This document shows positions 1 to 9,396 of a DNA stretch of 64,000 nt, piece after piece (the first letter of the stretch is position 1; each line of letters opens with the position of its first letter). Both the position numbers and the translations under genes were made by a program. The notes beneath the pieces are model-generated. The model was given only the letters and a program-made list of their open reading frames with translations, was not told where the DNA came from and ran no database searches. Where the stretch lies: positions 1-64,000 of the forward strand of contig CAJTEA010000011.1 in assembly GCA_910575265.1 (NCBI GenBank). The letters are read 5' to 3'. The DNA is from Oscillospiraceae bacterium. Its GTDB lineage: Bacteria; Bacillota; Clostridia; Oscillospirales; Oscillospiraceae.

Positions 1-159
1 CCAATCTCCGTATTCTTTGGGCAAGCTCCTCCATTTGCACCCATTTTCCACTACGTATAGCACTGCATTCAATACGTCCAGGTTGCTGATTTTGGCTGGT
101 TTCCGCTGTTTGGGAAAGCTCTCTTTGATTTGCTCGTATTGCTCTTTCTTTATTTTCAT
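1..159 (-). CDS. IS5-family transposase, N-terminal fragment (cut by window edge)
   Basis: Fifty-three codons are visible, starting ATG at 159 with MKIKKEQYEQ and reaching ENGCKWRSLPKEYGDW at the window edge. The last segment is the typical N-terminal domain (DUF4096-like) of IS5/IS427-group transposases, which catalyse cut-and-paste transposition with a DDE active site lying further downstream. The DDE residues are beyond the window, so activity cannot be judged. The frame is open to the edge. Lysine-rich, AT-richer coding differs from the GC-rich host genes, as expected for a mobile gene. Confidence 0.8.
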   Translation of the reverse strand, partial: MKIKKEQYEQIKESFPKQRKPAKISNLDVLNAVLYVVENGCKWRSLPKEYGDW

Positions 160-203
160 TCTTTGATTATATCACAATCCCACTTATGTGAACACTACCT
201 AAC
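1..203 (-). mobile_element. IS5-type insertion sequence, 5' end only
   Basis: This is the left part of an insertion sequence that runs out of the window. It carries the transposase start at 159 (minus strand). Upstream of that start lies a stretch (about 164-203) that looks like a terminal inverted repeat, reading on the minus strand GGTAGTGTTCACATAAGTG. The element interrupts the neighbouring zinc-ribbon gene, whose last 11-12 codons before its stop are IS sequence. The exact end and the target duplication cannot be fixed because the other end is outside the window. Confidence 0.7.
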
Positions 204-1012
204 TGACTATCACAAAATCTAAGGATTCTTTTGGTTATCTTTCTAATCTGCATCATTTGGCGCTCTTCTGACCACTTTGCCAGTTCCTTAATATGTCCGA
301 AAAATTCAGAGCCTATGTTTCTTTTTCTGAAATCGCCTTGCATCCACGACGAAAGTATATCTGTCTCAGTCCCAAACGCTGCCCACAATACAATATCTTC
401 TGTTGTTCGGCCTGACATTGGCCATGTAAAGTATAGCTTTAAGGGATATTCTGTCATGGGCACTTCATAGTACCGAAGATTTCTGCCTGTAACGGAACAC
501 AGTTGTTTGCTCCTGCTGTCATGTGGCTTACTCATCTCATAAGCCAGAAGCTGCTCGGCAGTCTTCCGCACATCCTCGCAGGTTTTACTGACATACTTTT
601 TTACCACTGGCAGAGATATCCCGTACCCCTCCGCAACCTTTCTCCGCGCTTGTTCCCAAATCCCCTCTTCAACACAATGCTTTGTAATCATTCGAATCAG
701 GCGGATTGTCAGCCCCCACTTTAGCTCTACTTGAACATTCGGAATCTCTTCCGCAGGGAGTCTCTGCTTACAAAATGGGCAGATTCCTTCCTGTCGCAAA
801 ATCTTTAACTTCGCAGGTCCACCATTATACCGCACATCAGTAAGAATAACTGTTGAAGATTTTTTATCAGTATAGAAGCGTGACACCTCCTTGCCGCATA
901 ACGGGCAATCTGTTCTCGTAATGGGATATTCCAATTGGAATACTGTCCCCAAAGAAAACTGACTTTCCAGTGGACAATATTTCTCCATACTATACTCTAT
1001 TGTCATTTTCAT
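167..1012 (-). pseudogene. Zinc-ribbon/HTH protein, possibly transposase-related, disrupted by the IS
   Basis: The reading frame shows two CxxC pairs (CPLCG near residue 37 and CPFC near residue 78), a zinc-ribbon arrangement, followed by a helix-turn-helix-like segment around residues 130-145. I do not recognise the family with certainty; an ISL3-like or other transposon-borne DNA-binding protein is plausible. The frame is broken at both ends. The C-terminus runs into IS sequence after residue ~270. The 5' end abuts the truncated dehydrogenase within a few bases, and the apparent start (MKMTIEY) has no ribosome-binding site. The original gene was therefore probably longer on both sides. Confidence 0.5.
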
Positions 1013-1871
1013 AGGTGTGGGGAAACAATGAAGTTATCACACTCGAACAGGGGAGAGTCGAATCCTGCCCCCTCAGTGAGACCGCCATCGGCCAGCTCTT
1101 TCTCCATCACATCGGAGGCATAGCCGCCAATCTTGCCGCTTTTCAGCGCATCGCACATATCTTGTTCGTTCACAATGCCGCCCCGAGCCATGTTCAGTAC
1201 CACAGCGCCGGTTTTCGTCTCAGAGATGGAGTGGGCGTTGAACAGATGGCGTGTCTCATCATTAAGCGGCATATGGATGGTGACAAAGTCAGAGACCTTC
1301 AGCACCTCGTCAATGGACATGCTCTTGGCGTGCTGCTGCTCAAAAACTTCGACAGGCAGGTAGGGATCATAGGCCACGACCTCCATCTTGAAGGCCCGGG
1401 CCAGCTCACCCACCCGCTGGCCGATACGCCCGAATCCCAGTACGCCCAGGGTCTTGCCCCGGAGCTCCTGACCCATAAACTTGTATTTGTCCCAATGCTT
1501 ATACAGTTTCACATCATTGCAGGCCGGAACCGTGTGGCGGGCCAATTCCAGCATCTTAGAGATGGTCAGCTCAGCCACGGCGTTGCCGTTGAGGCCGGGG
1601 GCGTTGAACACCTGGACGCCGTTGGCCTTGGCGGCGTCCATATCGATGTGGTTCAGGCCCACGGAACACACGCCGATGACCTTCAGCTTTTTGGCGGCTT
1701 CCAGAATCTCCTTGTTGATGGCGGGGTCCACCCGCATGATAAGGACCTCATAATCGCCAATTATGCCTGCCAGTTCCTCCTGGGTTGGGGAATCTTGGTG
1801 TCCACCTCCATGTACTTGCCCAGTTCCTCAGCGATGGCCGGGGAGACAACGTCAATAATGAGACATTTCAT
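1009..1871 (-). pseudogene. D-isomer-specific 2-hydroxyacid dehydrogenase (SerA-like), frameshifted and 3'-truncated
   Basis: The product resembles NAD-dependent D-2-hydroxyacid dehydrogenases such as phosphoglycerate dehydrogenase. The Rossmann motif GVLGFGRIGQRVGE and the conserved NMARGG and SPH segments are visible. The start is ATG at 1871 (MKCLIIDVVSP). Near 1785-1795 the frame shifts by one base in a C-rich run; downstream the second frame (TQEELAGIIGDYEVL...) restores the expected sequence. The gene stops abruptly after SPHL at 1009, just where the last substrate-domain helices and the active-site His region should continue, and fuses to the zinc-ribbon pseudogene. No enzyme activity is expected. 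The 1-base shift alone could be a sequencing error, but the 3' truncation could not. Confidence 0.8.
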
Positions 1872-1961
1872 AACATAACCGTCCTTTTCTAATTTTTCTT
1901 TTCGGCTGAATCTGGTTCAGACTCCTGGTGAGGCAAGCTCCTTTTGTCAATTTTTGAAATA

Positions 1962-2345
1962 TTATAGATATTTCCGAATCAGAAACAGCAGACCAACGGA
2001 AATAACCGTCAGCAGGTTCTCCAGCGGCGCAGTGTGCTCCACGATCATTTGCCGTGAAACCGCCAGCAGCATCACATCCACAACAGAATCAATGGAGTAG
2101 CTGGTAATCATCATAATCAGTTCCACGCCGATAATAATCAGGCAGGCGCTGGAGAGCTGGTACTGCAAGTAGGCCGTATTGTAAAACAGCTTGATTACGT
2201 TGACTCTGAAGACCATGCCTGCGGTAGACACAATACAGTGGAGCAGAATAATCACACCCAGCAGCAGTTCGATCAGCTCGGCAGCACGGGTCAATTTCTT
2301 TTGCACACTCAGTCCATGAAGCCACTTCCAATTTTTAATACTCAT
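1962..2345 (-). CDS. PsiE-like small membrane protein
   Basis: This is a 127-residue protein with about four hydrophobic segments (roughly residues 24-45, 64-82, 86-96 and 108-125). The pattern [11 protein letters not shown], then [10 protein letters not shown] and a C-terminal hydrophobic helix ending RKYL, resembles the phosphate-starvation-inducible PsiE family, whose biochemical role is unknown. Its start overlaps the end of the hydrogenase gene by 11 bases, so it may be the last cistron of that operon. The assignment rests on remembered pattern only and another small four-helix family is possible. Confidence 0.55.
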   Translation of the reverse strand: MSIKNWKWLHGLSVQKKLTRAAELIELLLGVIILLHCIVSTAGMVFRVNVIKLFYNTAYLQYQLSSACLIIIGVELIMMITSYSIDSVVDVMLLAVSRQMIVEHTAPLENLLTVISVGLLFLIRKYL

Positions 2346-4113
2346 AGCTGCGAACTACATAGCTGGTATGGAGAATTTTATGGGCCTTTTCGCTGCCCGG
2401 CTTGCCCAGATACTCCTCATACACCTGCTTCACCAGCGGGTTATCGTGGCTCTTCCGTAAAGTCACGCCTTCATCCTCATCGTAGAGAGCTCTGGCACGC
2501 AGGCCCTTCAGGTCGGTGAAGTTGCGCACATCCGTCGGCTGAGAGGGCTGACCACCGCCGTTGACACAGCCCCCGGGACAGGCCATAATCTCAATGAAAT
2601 CGTAGTGTTTCTCCCCGGCTTTCACAGCATCCAGCACCTAGGAGGCGTTCCGAATCCCACTGACGCAGCATACCCGTACCAGCGCCCCACCGATCTCGTA
2701 CTCCGCTTCCTTGATTCCCCGATCCGTTCCACGGACTGCCCGGAACACCGGGTCAGCCAGTTCTTTGCCAGTAAGAGTTTCGGCGGCGGTGCGCAGGGTG
2801 GCCTCCATCACTCCACCTGTGACGCCGAACAGGTGTCCCGCTCCACTGGCAATCCCCAGGGCCGGGTCAAACTCCTCATCGGGCATTTGCTCGAAAAGCA
2901 GGCCGGCCCGGCGTATCATGTTGTCCAAGGCCCGGGTAGTCAGGGCAATATCTACATCGGGGATTCCCTCCCCGGCGGCGCACTCATCCTCCCGCTTGTG
3001 TTCAAACTTCTTTGCCGTGCAGGGCATGACGGAGATACAGACAATATCCTTGGGATCGAGGCCATGCTTCTCAGCATAGTAAGTCTTGGCCAGTGCGCCA
3101 AAAATTTGCTGGGGGCTCTTACAAGAGGGCAAGTTGGGCAGAAATTCCGGATAAAACTCCTCACAGTACTTTACCCAGCCGGGACAGCAGCTGGTGATAA
3201 TGGGCAGATGCTCCCCGGTCTTCAGCCGCTCCATGAACTCGGTGGCCTCCTCCATGATGGTCATATCGGCGGCAAAATCAGTATCGTACACCCCGTCGAA
3301 ACCCAGGCGGCGGAGAGCCGCAGCCATTTTGCCTTCCACGTTGGAGCCGATGGGCATACCAAAGGACTCGCCTAGGGTGGCCCGGACACTGGGAGCAGTC
3401 TGGATCACGACATGCTTGGCCGGATTGTCGATAGCGGCCCACACCTCGTCCGTCTCCACCACAGTGGTAATCGCTCCGGTGGGGCAGGCCACGATACACT
3501 GGCCGCAGTTGATACAGGCGCTCTGCCCCAGAGAAACGTCAAAGCTGGAGCCCACATGGGTCTTAAAGCCCCGCTGAGAAACCGCGATGGCAGATACCCT
3601 TATCACCTTCTCACAGGTAGCTACACACCGCCGGCAAAGGATGCACTTGCTGTTGTTCCGGATCAGATGGGGGGTGCTGGCATCGATCTCATACTGATTC
3701 TTCTCCCCCTCGAAGGCCATGTTGTTGTCCACACCGTACTCCCGGCACAGCCGCTGGAGCTCACACTCCCCGCTGCGGGGACAGCTGAGGCACTCCTGGT
3801 CGTGGATGGACAGCAGCAGCTTCAGGTTGGTCCGCCGGGCGGCCTGAACCCGCTTGGTGTTGGTAAACACCTCCATCCCCTCGGCGATAGGGTAGACGCA
3901 GGCGGTGACCAGGCTCTTGGCCCCCTTCACCTCCACCACGCACATGCGGCAGGCGCCGATCTCGTTGACACCCTTCAAATAGCACAGAGTAGGGATGGCG
4001 ATACCGGCGGCGTGAGCAGCCTCCAGAATGGTGGATCCGGCGGGAGCGCGGCAGGGAATGTTGTTGATTCTCAGATTGACCATGTCAACGGTCTGCAAAT
4101 TCAGTTTTTCCAT
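2335..4113 (-). pseudogene. hndD: [FeFe]-hydrogenase catalytic subunit (HndD/HydA type), amber-interrupted
   Basis: The gene encodes the hydrogen-activating subunit of an NAD(P)-linked [FeFe] hydrogenase. Order of domains: plant-type [2Fe-2S] (GACRMCVVEVKG near residue 55), a His-Cys [4Fe-4S] site (HDQECLSCPRSGEC), two [4Fe-4S] ferredoxin motifs (CILCRRCVATC and CINCGQCIVAC), then the H-cluster motifs TSCCPGW and MPCTAKKFE. A TAG at 2638-2640 stops the frame after 491 residues. In the same frame the remaining 100 residues continue normally and contain the third H-cluster motif [13 protein letters not shown]. Without read-through the protein lacks essential H-cluster cysteines. It is the last hydrogenase gene of the operon, 14 bases after hndC. 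Real nonsense mutation is more likely than recoding because two sister genes are also broken. Confidence 0.9.
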
Positions 4114-4127
4114 TTCAGCACCCCTCC

Positions 4128-5909
4128 TCAGTCCCGGCTGATGGCATCAAACCGGCATTTCTCCATACAGCCGCCGCATTTAACGCACTTTTCCGTGTCA
4201 ATTTTGTGAGGATTCTTCACACTGCCAATGATGGCTCCGGCAGGACAGGCCCGGGCGCAGGCGGTACAGCCCTTGCACTTAGCGGGGTCGATCTTGTAAG
4301 TAAGCAGCGCCTTACACACCCCGGCGGGACAGCGGTTGTTGACGATGTGCTCCACATATTCGTCCCGGAAATACCGCAGGGTGGACAGCACCGGATTGGG
4401 GGCCGTCTGACCCAGCCCACACAGGCTGTTCTCCTTGATAAAGGCGGCCAGCTCCTCAATGCGCTCCAGGTCCTCCATGGTGCCGCGCCCTTCAGTGATC
4501 TTGTTGAGCAGCTCCAGCAGCCGCTTGGTGCCCACACGGCAGGGGGTACACTTGCCGCAGCTCTCGTCCACAGTGAACTCCAGGAAGAACTTGGCGATAT
4601 CCACCATACAGGTATCCTCATCCATAACAATCAGGCCGCCAGAACCCATCATGGTACCGATGGAGATGAGGTTGTCGTAGTCGATGGGGGTGTCGATGAG
4701 GGAGGCAGGGATACAGCCGCCGGAGGGGCCGCCGGTTTGGGCAGCCTTGAACTTTTTCCCTTTGGGGATGCCGCCGCCGATGTCCTTCTCCCGCAGGGTA
4801 GTGCCCATAGGGACTTCCACCAGCCCGGTGTTCTTGATCTTACCTCCCAGGGCAAAGACCTTGGTGCCCTTGCTTTTCTCACTGCCGATGGCGGCAAACC
4901 ACTCTGTCCCATTGAGGATGATGGGGCAAATGTTTGCGTAGGTCTCCACATTATTCAGAATAGTGGGGCTTTCAAAGAGGCCCTTCACCGCGGGGAAGGG
5001 AGGCCGGGGATGGGGCTCGCCCCGTTTGCCCTCAATGGAGGTCATGAGAGCGGTCTCCTCGCCGCAGACAAAGGCGCCTGCGCCCAGCTTGATCTCCAAA
5101 TCGAAAGAAAAGTCGGTGCTAAAAATATGCCTGCCCAGCAGGCCACGCTCCTTGGCCTGCTGGATAGCAATGCCCAGATGTTTTACCGCCACAGGATACT
5201 CCGCCCGTACATATACATAGCCCTTGCTCGCGCCGATGGCGTAGGCGGCGATGGCCATGGCTTCCACAACGCTGTGGGGGTCGCCCTCCAGCACGCTGCG
5301 GTCCATAAAAGCCCCCGGATCACCTTCATCCGCATTGCAGCAGACATATTTCTGCACCTTCCCCCGGTTCCCGCTGGCAAACTTCCACTTCAGGCCCGTA
5401 GGGAAACCCGCACCGCCCCGGCCCCGCAGGCCGCTGGTCAAAATAGTCTCGATCACACTGTCTGGAGTCATATCAGTTAACGCCTTGTACAGCGCGGCAT
5501 AGCCGTCCCGAGCGATGTATTCCTCAATGCTCTGGGGATCGATCACGCCGCAGTTGCGCAGGACGATACGGGTCTGTTTGTGAAAAAAGTCCGTCTCTTC
5601 CAAGCTGCGGACTGTACCGGCAGCCTGGTTTTCATCGTAGAGCAAATCCTCTACCCGGCCGCCTTTGAGCAGGTGCTCGCTGACGATCCGGGCCGCGTCC
5701 TCGTTTTTGACGTGGCTGTAGATGGTCCCCTCGGGGAAGATAATGACGTTAGGCCCGGAGCCACACAGCCCCAGTCAGCCGCCCCGGATAACCTGGATTT
5801 CTTTCCGAAGTCCGGCCATTTTGATCTGCACTTCAAATTCGTCCGCCAGACGGCCCGAGGTTACGCCGCAGTTGGGGCCGGAACAGACCATAATATATCC
5901 TCGATACAT
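4128..5909 (-). pseudogene. hndC: NuoF-like hydrogenase subunit (HndC type) with an in-frame TGA at a conserved Cys
   Basis: This subunit is the flavin- and NAD(P)-binding diaphorase module of the hydrogenase complex. The start is ATG at 5909 (MYRGYIMVCSGPNCG, first ligands of a thioredoxin-like [2Fe-2S] domain). The frame stays open over 594 codons except for TGA at 5775-5777. Around it the codons read GGC-TGA-CTG-GGG-CTG-TGT-GGC, where homologues have G-C-L-G-L-C-G, so the UGA replaces an iron-sulfur ligand. Downstream are the NADH/FMN region ([10 protein letters not shown] near residue 145, GAYICGEET-like [13 protein letters not shown]), the [12 protein letters not shown] [4Fe-4S] site and a C-terminal 2x[4Fe-4S] ferredoxin ([23 protein letters not shown]). 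It is either a nonsense mutant or a selenocysteine variant; decay is favoured by the neighbours. Confidence 0.88.
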
Positions 5910-5922
5910 AGTTCGTCCCTCC

Positions 5923-6303
5923 TTACTGCTTGGCGCCGATGGTGTACTCGGCGATAGCGTTGCCTCCAAGAAGGTGCTGATCCACCATTCGCACCGCCTT
6001 TTCCGGGGTCATACGCACATAGGTCGTTTTAGATTGGTGAGGCAGGCTGACCTCTACTACCGGCTCAAATTGACAGATACCGATACATCCGGTACGGACC
6101 AGCAGCACATCGTTCAGCCCTTGCTTCTCCAACTCGGTGGAGATGGCATCGTAGACGCCCTGAGCCCCGGCGGCCACGCCGCAGGTGGCCAGACCCACCA
6201 CAACCCGTGGCTTTCCACCCGACTCCGGGTCCAGCCGGGGCAGAGTCCGCTCTTTGACTGCCCGCAGCATGTCAAAACTTTTGATCATTCCCTTTTCATC
6301 CAT
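5923..6303 (-). CDS. hndB: Hydrogenase [2Fe-2S] ferredoxin subunit (HndB type)
   Basis: This 126-residue protein has a thioredoxin-like [2Fe-2S] fold. It carries the segment LATCGVAAGAQ near residue 40 and RTGCIGICQ near residue 70, the cysteine pattern of HndB-type subunits in which the first C-x4-C pair is reduced. It is expected to relay electrons between the NuoE/NuoF-like modules and the catalytic subunit. It lies 14 bases upstream of hndC and 13 bases after the hndA remnant, all on the minus strand, so co-transcription is likely. It is the only one of the four hnd genes with an undamaged frame. Confidence 0.85.
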   Translation of the reverse strand: MDEKGMIKSFDMLRAVKERTLPRLDPESGGKPRVVVGLATCGVAAGAQGVYDAISTELEKQGLNDVLLVRTGCIGICQFEPVVEVSLPHQSKTTYVRMTPEKAVRMVDQHLLGGNAIAEYTIGAKQ

Positions 6304-6315
6304 TCTTCCGCCCTC

Positions 6316-6794
6316 CTACCGGTATTTTTCCAGAATGGCGTCCAGCTCGTCCCCGGTGAGACTGCCGTACACATCGTTGTTCACCATAATCACCGGGGCC
6401 ATGCCGCAGCAGCCCAGACACCGGCAGGCGTCCAGACTGAACCGCCCATCGGAGGTACAGCCGCCGCCCTCGATGCCCAGCTTCCGCTGGAGCAACTCAT
6501 AGATATGTCCGCCACCCTTTACATAGCAGGCAGTGCCCAGGCAGACACTGATGTGATTGCGGCCCTTGGGGGTGAGAAGGTGGCAATGCCATAGATTTCG
6601 CTCAAGGGCTTGCCCAGCTCACCGGCCACGATACGCTGGACCTCCACAGGCAAGAAACCGTAGATTTCCTGGGCCTTCTGGAGGGCTGGAAGGGCAACGC
6701 CGGGCTCTTCCCGGTGCTCTGCAATCCACTCAGTCAGCTCCCGGACCCGGGGGTCCTCCATCTGGGTGCAAACGCAGTTTTTTTGTTTGCTCAA
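6316..6794 (-). pseudogene. hndA: NuoE-like hydrogenase subunit (HndA type) with a small deletion and frameshift
   Basis: HndA carries a thioredoxin-like [2Fe-2S] cluster with the ligands C-x4-C and C-x3-C. The start is ATG at 6794 (MSKQKNCVCTQ). The frame is normal to SEIYGIATF, then jumps: the family sequence YSQFTL before TPKGRNHISVC is missing. After a frame change the rest (GTACYVKGGG, CRCLGCCGMAPVIMVN, ILEKYR) is readable to a TAG at 6316. The join fits a loss of about 16 bases rather than one base, so this is unlikely to be a sequencing error. The gene is first in the hnd operon. Translation as it stands yields a 91-residue product without the iron-sulfur site. Confidence 0.88.
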
Positions 6795-6835
6795 AATAGG
6801 TTCCTCCTCCCATTTGTCCGTTCAAAAATGATGAG

Positions 6836-6887
6836 GGAGCCTGTATTTACCAGGCGAACGGCGCTGGATAAACATACAGGCTCCCAA
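6836..6887 (-). terminator. Terminator after the TAXI transporter operon
   Basis: A long inverted repeat (arms GGGAGCCTGTAT and ATACAGGCTCCC) with a second inner pairing (TATCCAG/CTGGTA) is followed on the minus strand by TCATCATTTTTG. It sits just after the TRAP permease stop and before hndA, and so probably separates the two transcripts. Confidence 0.8.
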
Positions 6888-6896
6888 AAGCTGGGG

Positions 6897-8897
6897 TCAG
6901 GCGGCTTTCAGCGCTTCCCGCTTTCCCCGCACCCGCTGGAACAGCACGATGGCCACAAACAGGGCCAGCCCTACCACATCGCTGATGGGCTCGCTGCTGA
7001 TGAGCAGGATGGAGGTGGCGGCGGCGACGACGCGTACCAGTATAGGCACCCTGGCATACAGGAAGCCCTCAGCGGCCACGCTGATCAGGGCTACGCCGAT
7101 GACGGAGGTGAACAGAATCCACGCGCCGCTGAAGAAGTTGACGCCGTAGAGCAGCAGACCCTGGTTATACACGAACATATAGGGGACGATAAAGCCCGCG
7201 ATAGCCAGCTTCACCGAGACCCAGCCCGTCTTCATGGGATTGCCGCCGGAGATGCCGGCTGCGGCGAAGGAGGCCAGGGCCACGGGAGGCGTCAGGTTGG
7301 CGAACATGGCGAAGTAGAAGCAGAACATGTGGGCCGCCAGGTCGGGCACGCCCAGCTGGATGAGGGCAGGGGCGGCGATGGTGGCGGTAATCAGGTAGGA
7401 GGGGATGGAGGGCAGACCCATGCCCAGAATCATGCAGGTGACCATGGTGAACAGCAGGGTCAGGAACAGGCTCAGCGCGGGGATAGTGGGGAAGGCGTTC
7501 CTGCCGATGCTGATGATGGCGCTGGCGATATTCAGGGCGAAACCGGTCTGGGAGCAGACGCCCACGATGATGCCCACGCAGGCGCAGCTGATGGCCACCG
7601 AGACAGTGGATTTGGCGGCCTGGGCGAAGGCGTCGTAGATGTCCTTCAGGCTCATGCGGCTGATGGGCCGCAGTTCCGCCACAGCGATGGTGATGAGGAT
7701 GCTCCAGAAGGCGATCTTCAGCACGGTCCAGCCGGAGAGGAACATCATGGATACCAGGAAGATGATGGGGATCAGCAGATGGCCCCGCTCCCTGAGGACG
7801 ACCCCGACCTTGGGCAGCTGGTCCTTGGGAAGGCCATACATCTTGTCCTTGTTGGCCCGCAGCTGCACCTGGAACAGAATACCTGAGTAGTACACAATGG
7901 CCGGGATGATGGCGGCGGTGACAATGACGGCGTACTTTACCCCCAGGGTCTCCGCCATGACGAAGGCTGCCGCGCCCATGATGGGCGGCATCAGCTGTCC
8001 GCCTACCGAGGCGGTGGCCACGACCGCACCGGAAAACTCGTCAGAGTACTTGTTCTTTTTCATCAGTGGGATGGTGAAGGAACCGGTGGTGACTACCACG
8101 GCCACGGCGGCACCGTTGATCATGCCCAGCAGGCCGGAGGCGATGACGCCCACCTTGGCCGGGCCGCCCTTGGTGCCGCCGGCCACGGCGCTGGCCAGGT
8201 CGTTGAACAGCCGGCCCATGCCGCACTTGTTCATGACCTCGCCGAAGATGATGAACATGACGATGTAAGTGGCCGACACCTTGATGGAGGAGCCGTAGAT
8301 GCCATAGATGTCGGTGGTCAGATACTTGATGATGGCCGCCCAGGTGTAGCCCCGGTGGCGGAACAGGTCGATAGGAATATAGCGGCCGAACAATCCATAC
8401 AGCAGGAAGATGATACACAGGATGGGCAGGGCCGCGCCGCTGATGCGGCGGGTGGCCTCCAGCACCAGAATCACCAGCAGGGTGCCCATCACCAAATCTA
8501 AGGTGGAGGGCTTGAAGCCGGTGGAGATAAACGTATCATAGCGGGCAAAGACATAGATGGGCTCGGCGACAGCGATGGCGGTAAAGATGTAGTCGTACCA
8601 GGCGATTTTCGTTCGGGATGCCTTCTCCCAGGCGGGATAGAGCACGAAGCTGAGGATCAGGATCAGTCCCACATGGATGGCGTGGTGCTTCAGGTTCTGG
8701 ATGGAGACCATGCCGGACGCGATAGCCAGGTGATACACAGTGAACAGGAAACAGAACAGGGCCAGCCCCTTGTTCATGGTGGAAGAACCGAATTTCCGGG
8801 TTCGGGCGGCTTTCTCATGCTTTTCCAGAAAGGCCTCCTGTTTGGCGGCCTCTTCCGCCGACAGTTCCGGTTGGAACAGGTTGGTTTCTTCAGCCAA
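6897..8897 (-). CDS. TRAP transporter fused permease (TAXI type, DctQ-DctM fusion)
   Basis: This 666-residue integral membrane protein corresponds to the fused small and large permease of tripartite ATP-independent periplasmic transporters. The N-terminal part (about residues 40-200) has four hydrophobic segments of the DctQ type. The rest has a dozen or more segments of the DctM type, with hallmark sequences GLLGMINGAAVAVVVTTGSFTIP, GGQLMPPIMGAAAF and LGMGLPSIPSYL. It uses an ion gradient to import an organic acid or related solute delivered by the TAXI binding protein encoded upstream. Its start overlaps the DUF1850 gene by 8 bases. The substrate cannot be read from sequence; C4-dicarboxylates or amino acids such as glutamate are common in the family. 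Confidence 0.92.
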   Translation of the reverse strand: MAEETNLFQPELSAEEAAKQEAFLEKHEKAARTRKFGSSTMNKGLALFCFLFTVYHLAIASGMVSIQNLKHHAIHVGLILILSFVLYPAWEKASRTKIAWYDYIFTAIAVAEPIYVFARYDTFISTGFKPSTLDLVMGTLLVILVLEATRRISGAALPILCIIFLLYGLFGRYIPIDLFRHRGYTWAAIIKYLTTDIYGIYGSSIKVSATYIVMFIIFGEVMNKCGMGRLFNDLASAVAGGTKGGPAKVGVIASGLLGMINGAAVAVVVTTGSFTIPLMKKNKYSDEFSGAVVATASVGGQLMPPIMGAAAFVMAETLGVKYAVIVTAAIIPAIVYYSGILFQVQLRANKDKMYGLPKDQLPKVGVVLRERGHLLIPIIFLVSMMFLSGWTVLKIAFWSILITIAVAELRPISRMSLKDIYDAFAQAAKSTVSVAISCACVGIIVGVCSQTGFALNIASAIISIGRNAFPTIPALSLFLTLLFTMVTCMILGMGLPSIPSYLITATIAAPALIQLGVPDLAAHMFCFYFAMFANLTPPVALASFAAAGISGGNPMKTGWVSVKLAIAGFIVPYMFVYNQGLLLYGVNFFSGAWILFTSVIGVALISVAAEGFLYARVPILVRVVAAATSILLISSEPISDVVGLALFVAIVLFQRVRGKREALKAA

Positions 8898-9396
8898 GGT
8901 GAAACAGCCTCCTTTGGGTCATGATTTCGCAGGTGACAAAGCTGTGGTGGGGTAGTTCCGAAAATTCCAGGATCGGCTGCCCGTTGAGCAGCAGCTCCTT
9001 CATGTTGATGTTCGAGGTGATCCAGTTAAATCGGGGAAAGACGGAGTTGATCTCGTCCATGTGGACCATGCCGTCCTCCCCCACATAGGTGGGCACGTCC
9101 ATCTCTGCCGGGATGCCGGCCCCAAACCCGCCCACCTCAATGCGCTTGAGGAGGAAAGAGCCATCCCGCAGGACGGTGTAGTACTCGTTCCAGGGGACAT
9201 GCTCAAAGGAGTGGGTGAGGGTGACAGCCACCTCGTCCCCTGGGTGGATGGTACGGGAGAGAATAACCTCCCCCGTCTTTTGATAGGAGACGCGCATGAC
9301 CTGTACCGGGGTCAGTCCCCAGGCCAGGAAAAGCGTCAGCAGGGCGGCCGCCGTCCCGATGACGGCCGCCCTGTGCCGGCGGAAAGAGACAATCAC
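8890..9396 (-). CDS. DUF1850 protein of the TAXI-TRAP operon
   Basis: The product has one N-terminal hydrophobic anchor (AAVIGTAAALLTLFLAWGL) and a soluble remainder with the DUF1850 signature: SHSFEHVP-like THSFEHVPWNEYY, followed by GFGAGIP. DUF1850 genes are regularly found between TAXI binding protein and permease genes; their function is unknown. I chose the GTG at 9396, which overlaps the stop of the binding-protein gene (GTGA). An ATG at 9423 would add nine residues and a 31-base overlap. The gene overlaps the permease start by 8 bases, indicating tight translational coupling. Confidence 0.8.
   Translation of the reverse strand: MIVSFRRHRAAVIGTAAALLTLFLAWGLTPVQVMRVSYQKTGEVILSRTIHPGDEVAVTLTHSFEHVPWNEYYTVLRDGSFLLKRIEVGGFGAGIPAEMDVPTYVGEDGMVHMDEINSVFPRFNWITSNINMKELLLNGQPILEFSELPHHSFVTCEIMTQRRLFHLG

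Noticed and set aside
2638-2640. Pyrrolysine or programmed read-through at the TAG in hydA
   Set aside because: No stem-loop or pylTSBCD genes are seen, the codon does not fall on a residue known to be pyrrolysine, and sister genes are broken too.
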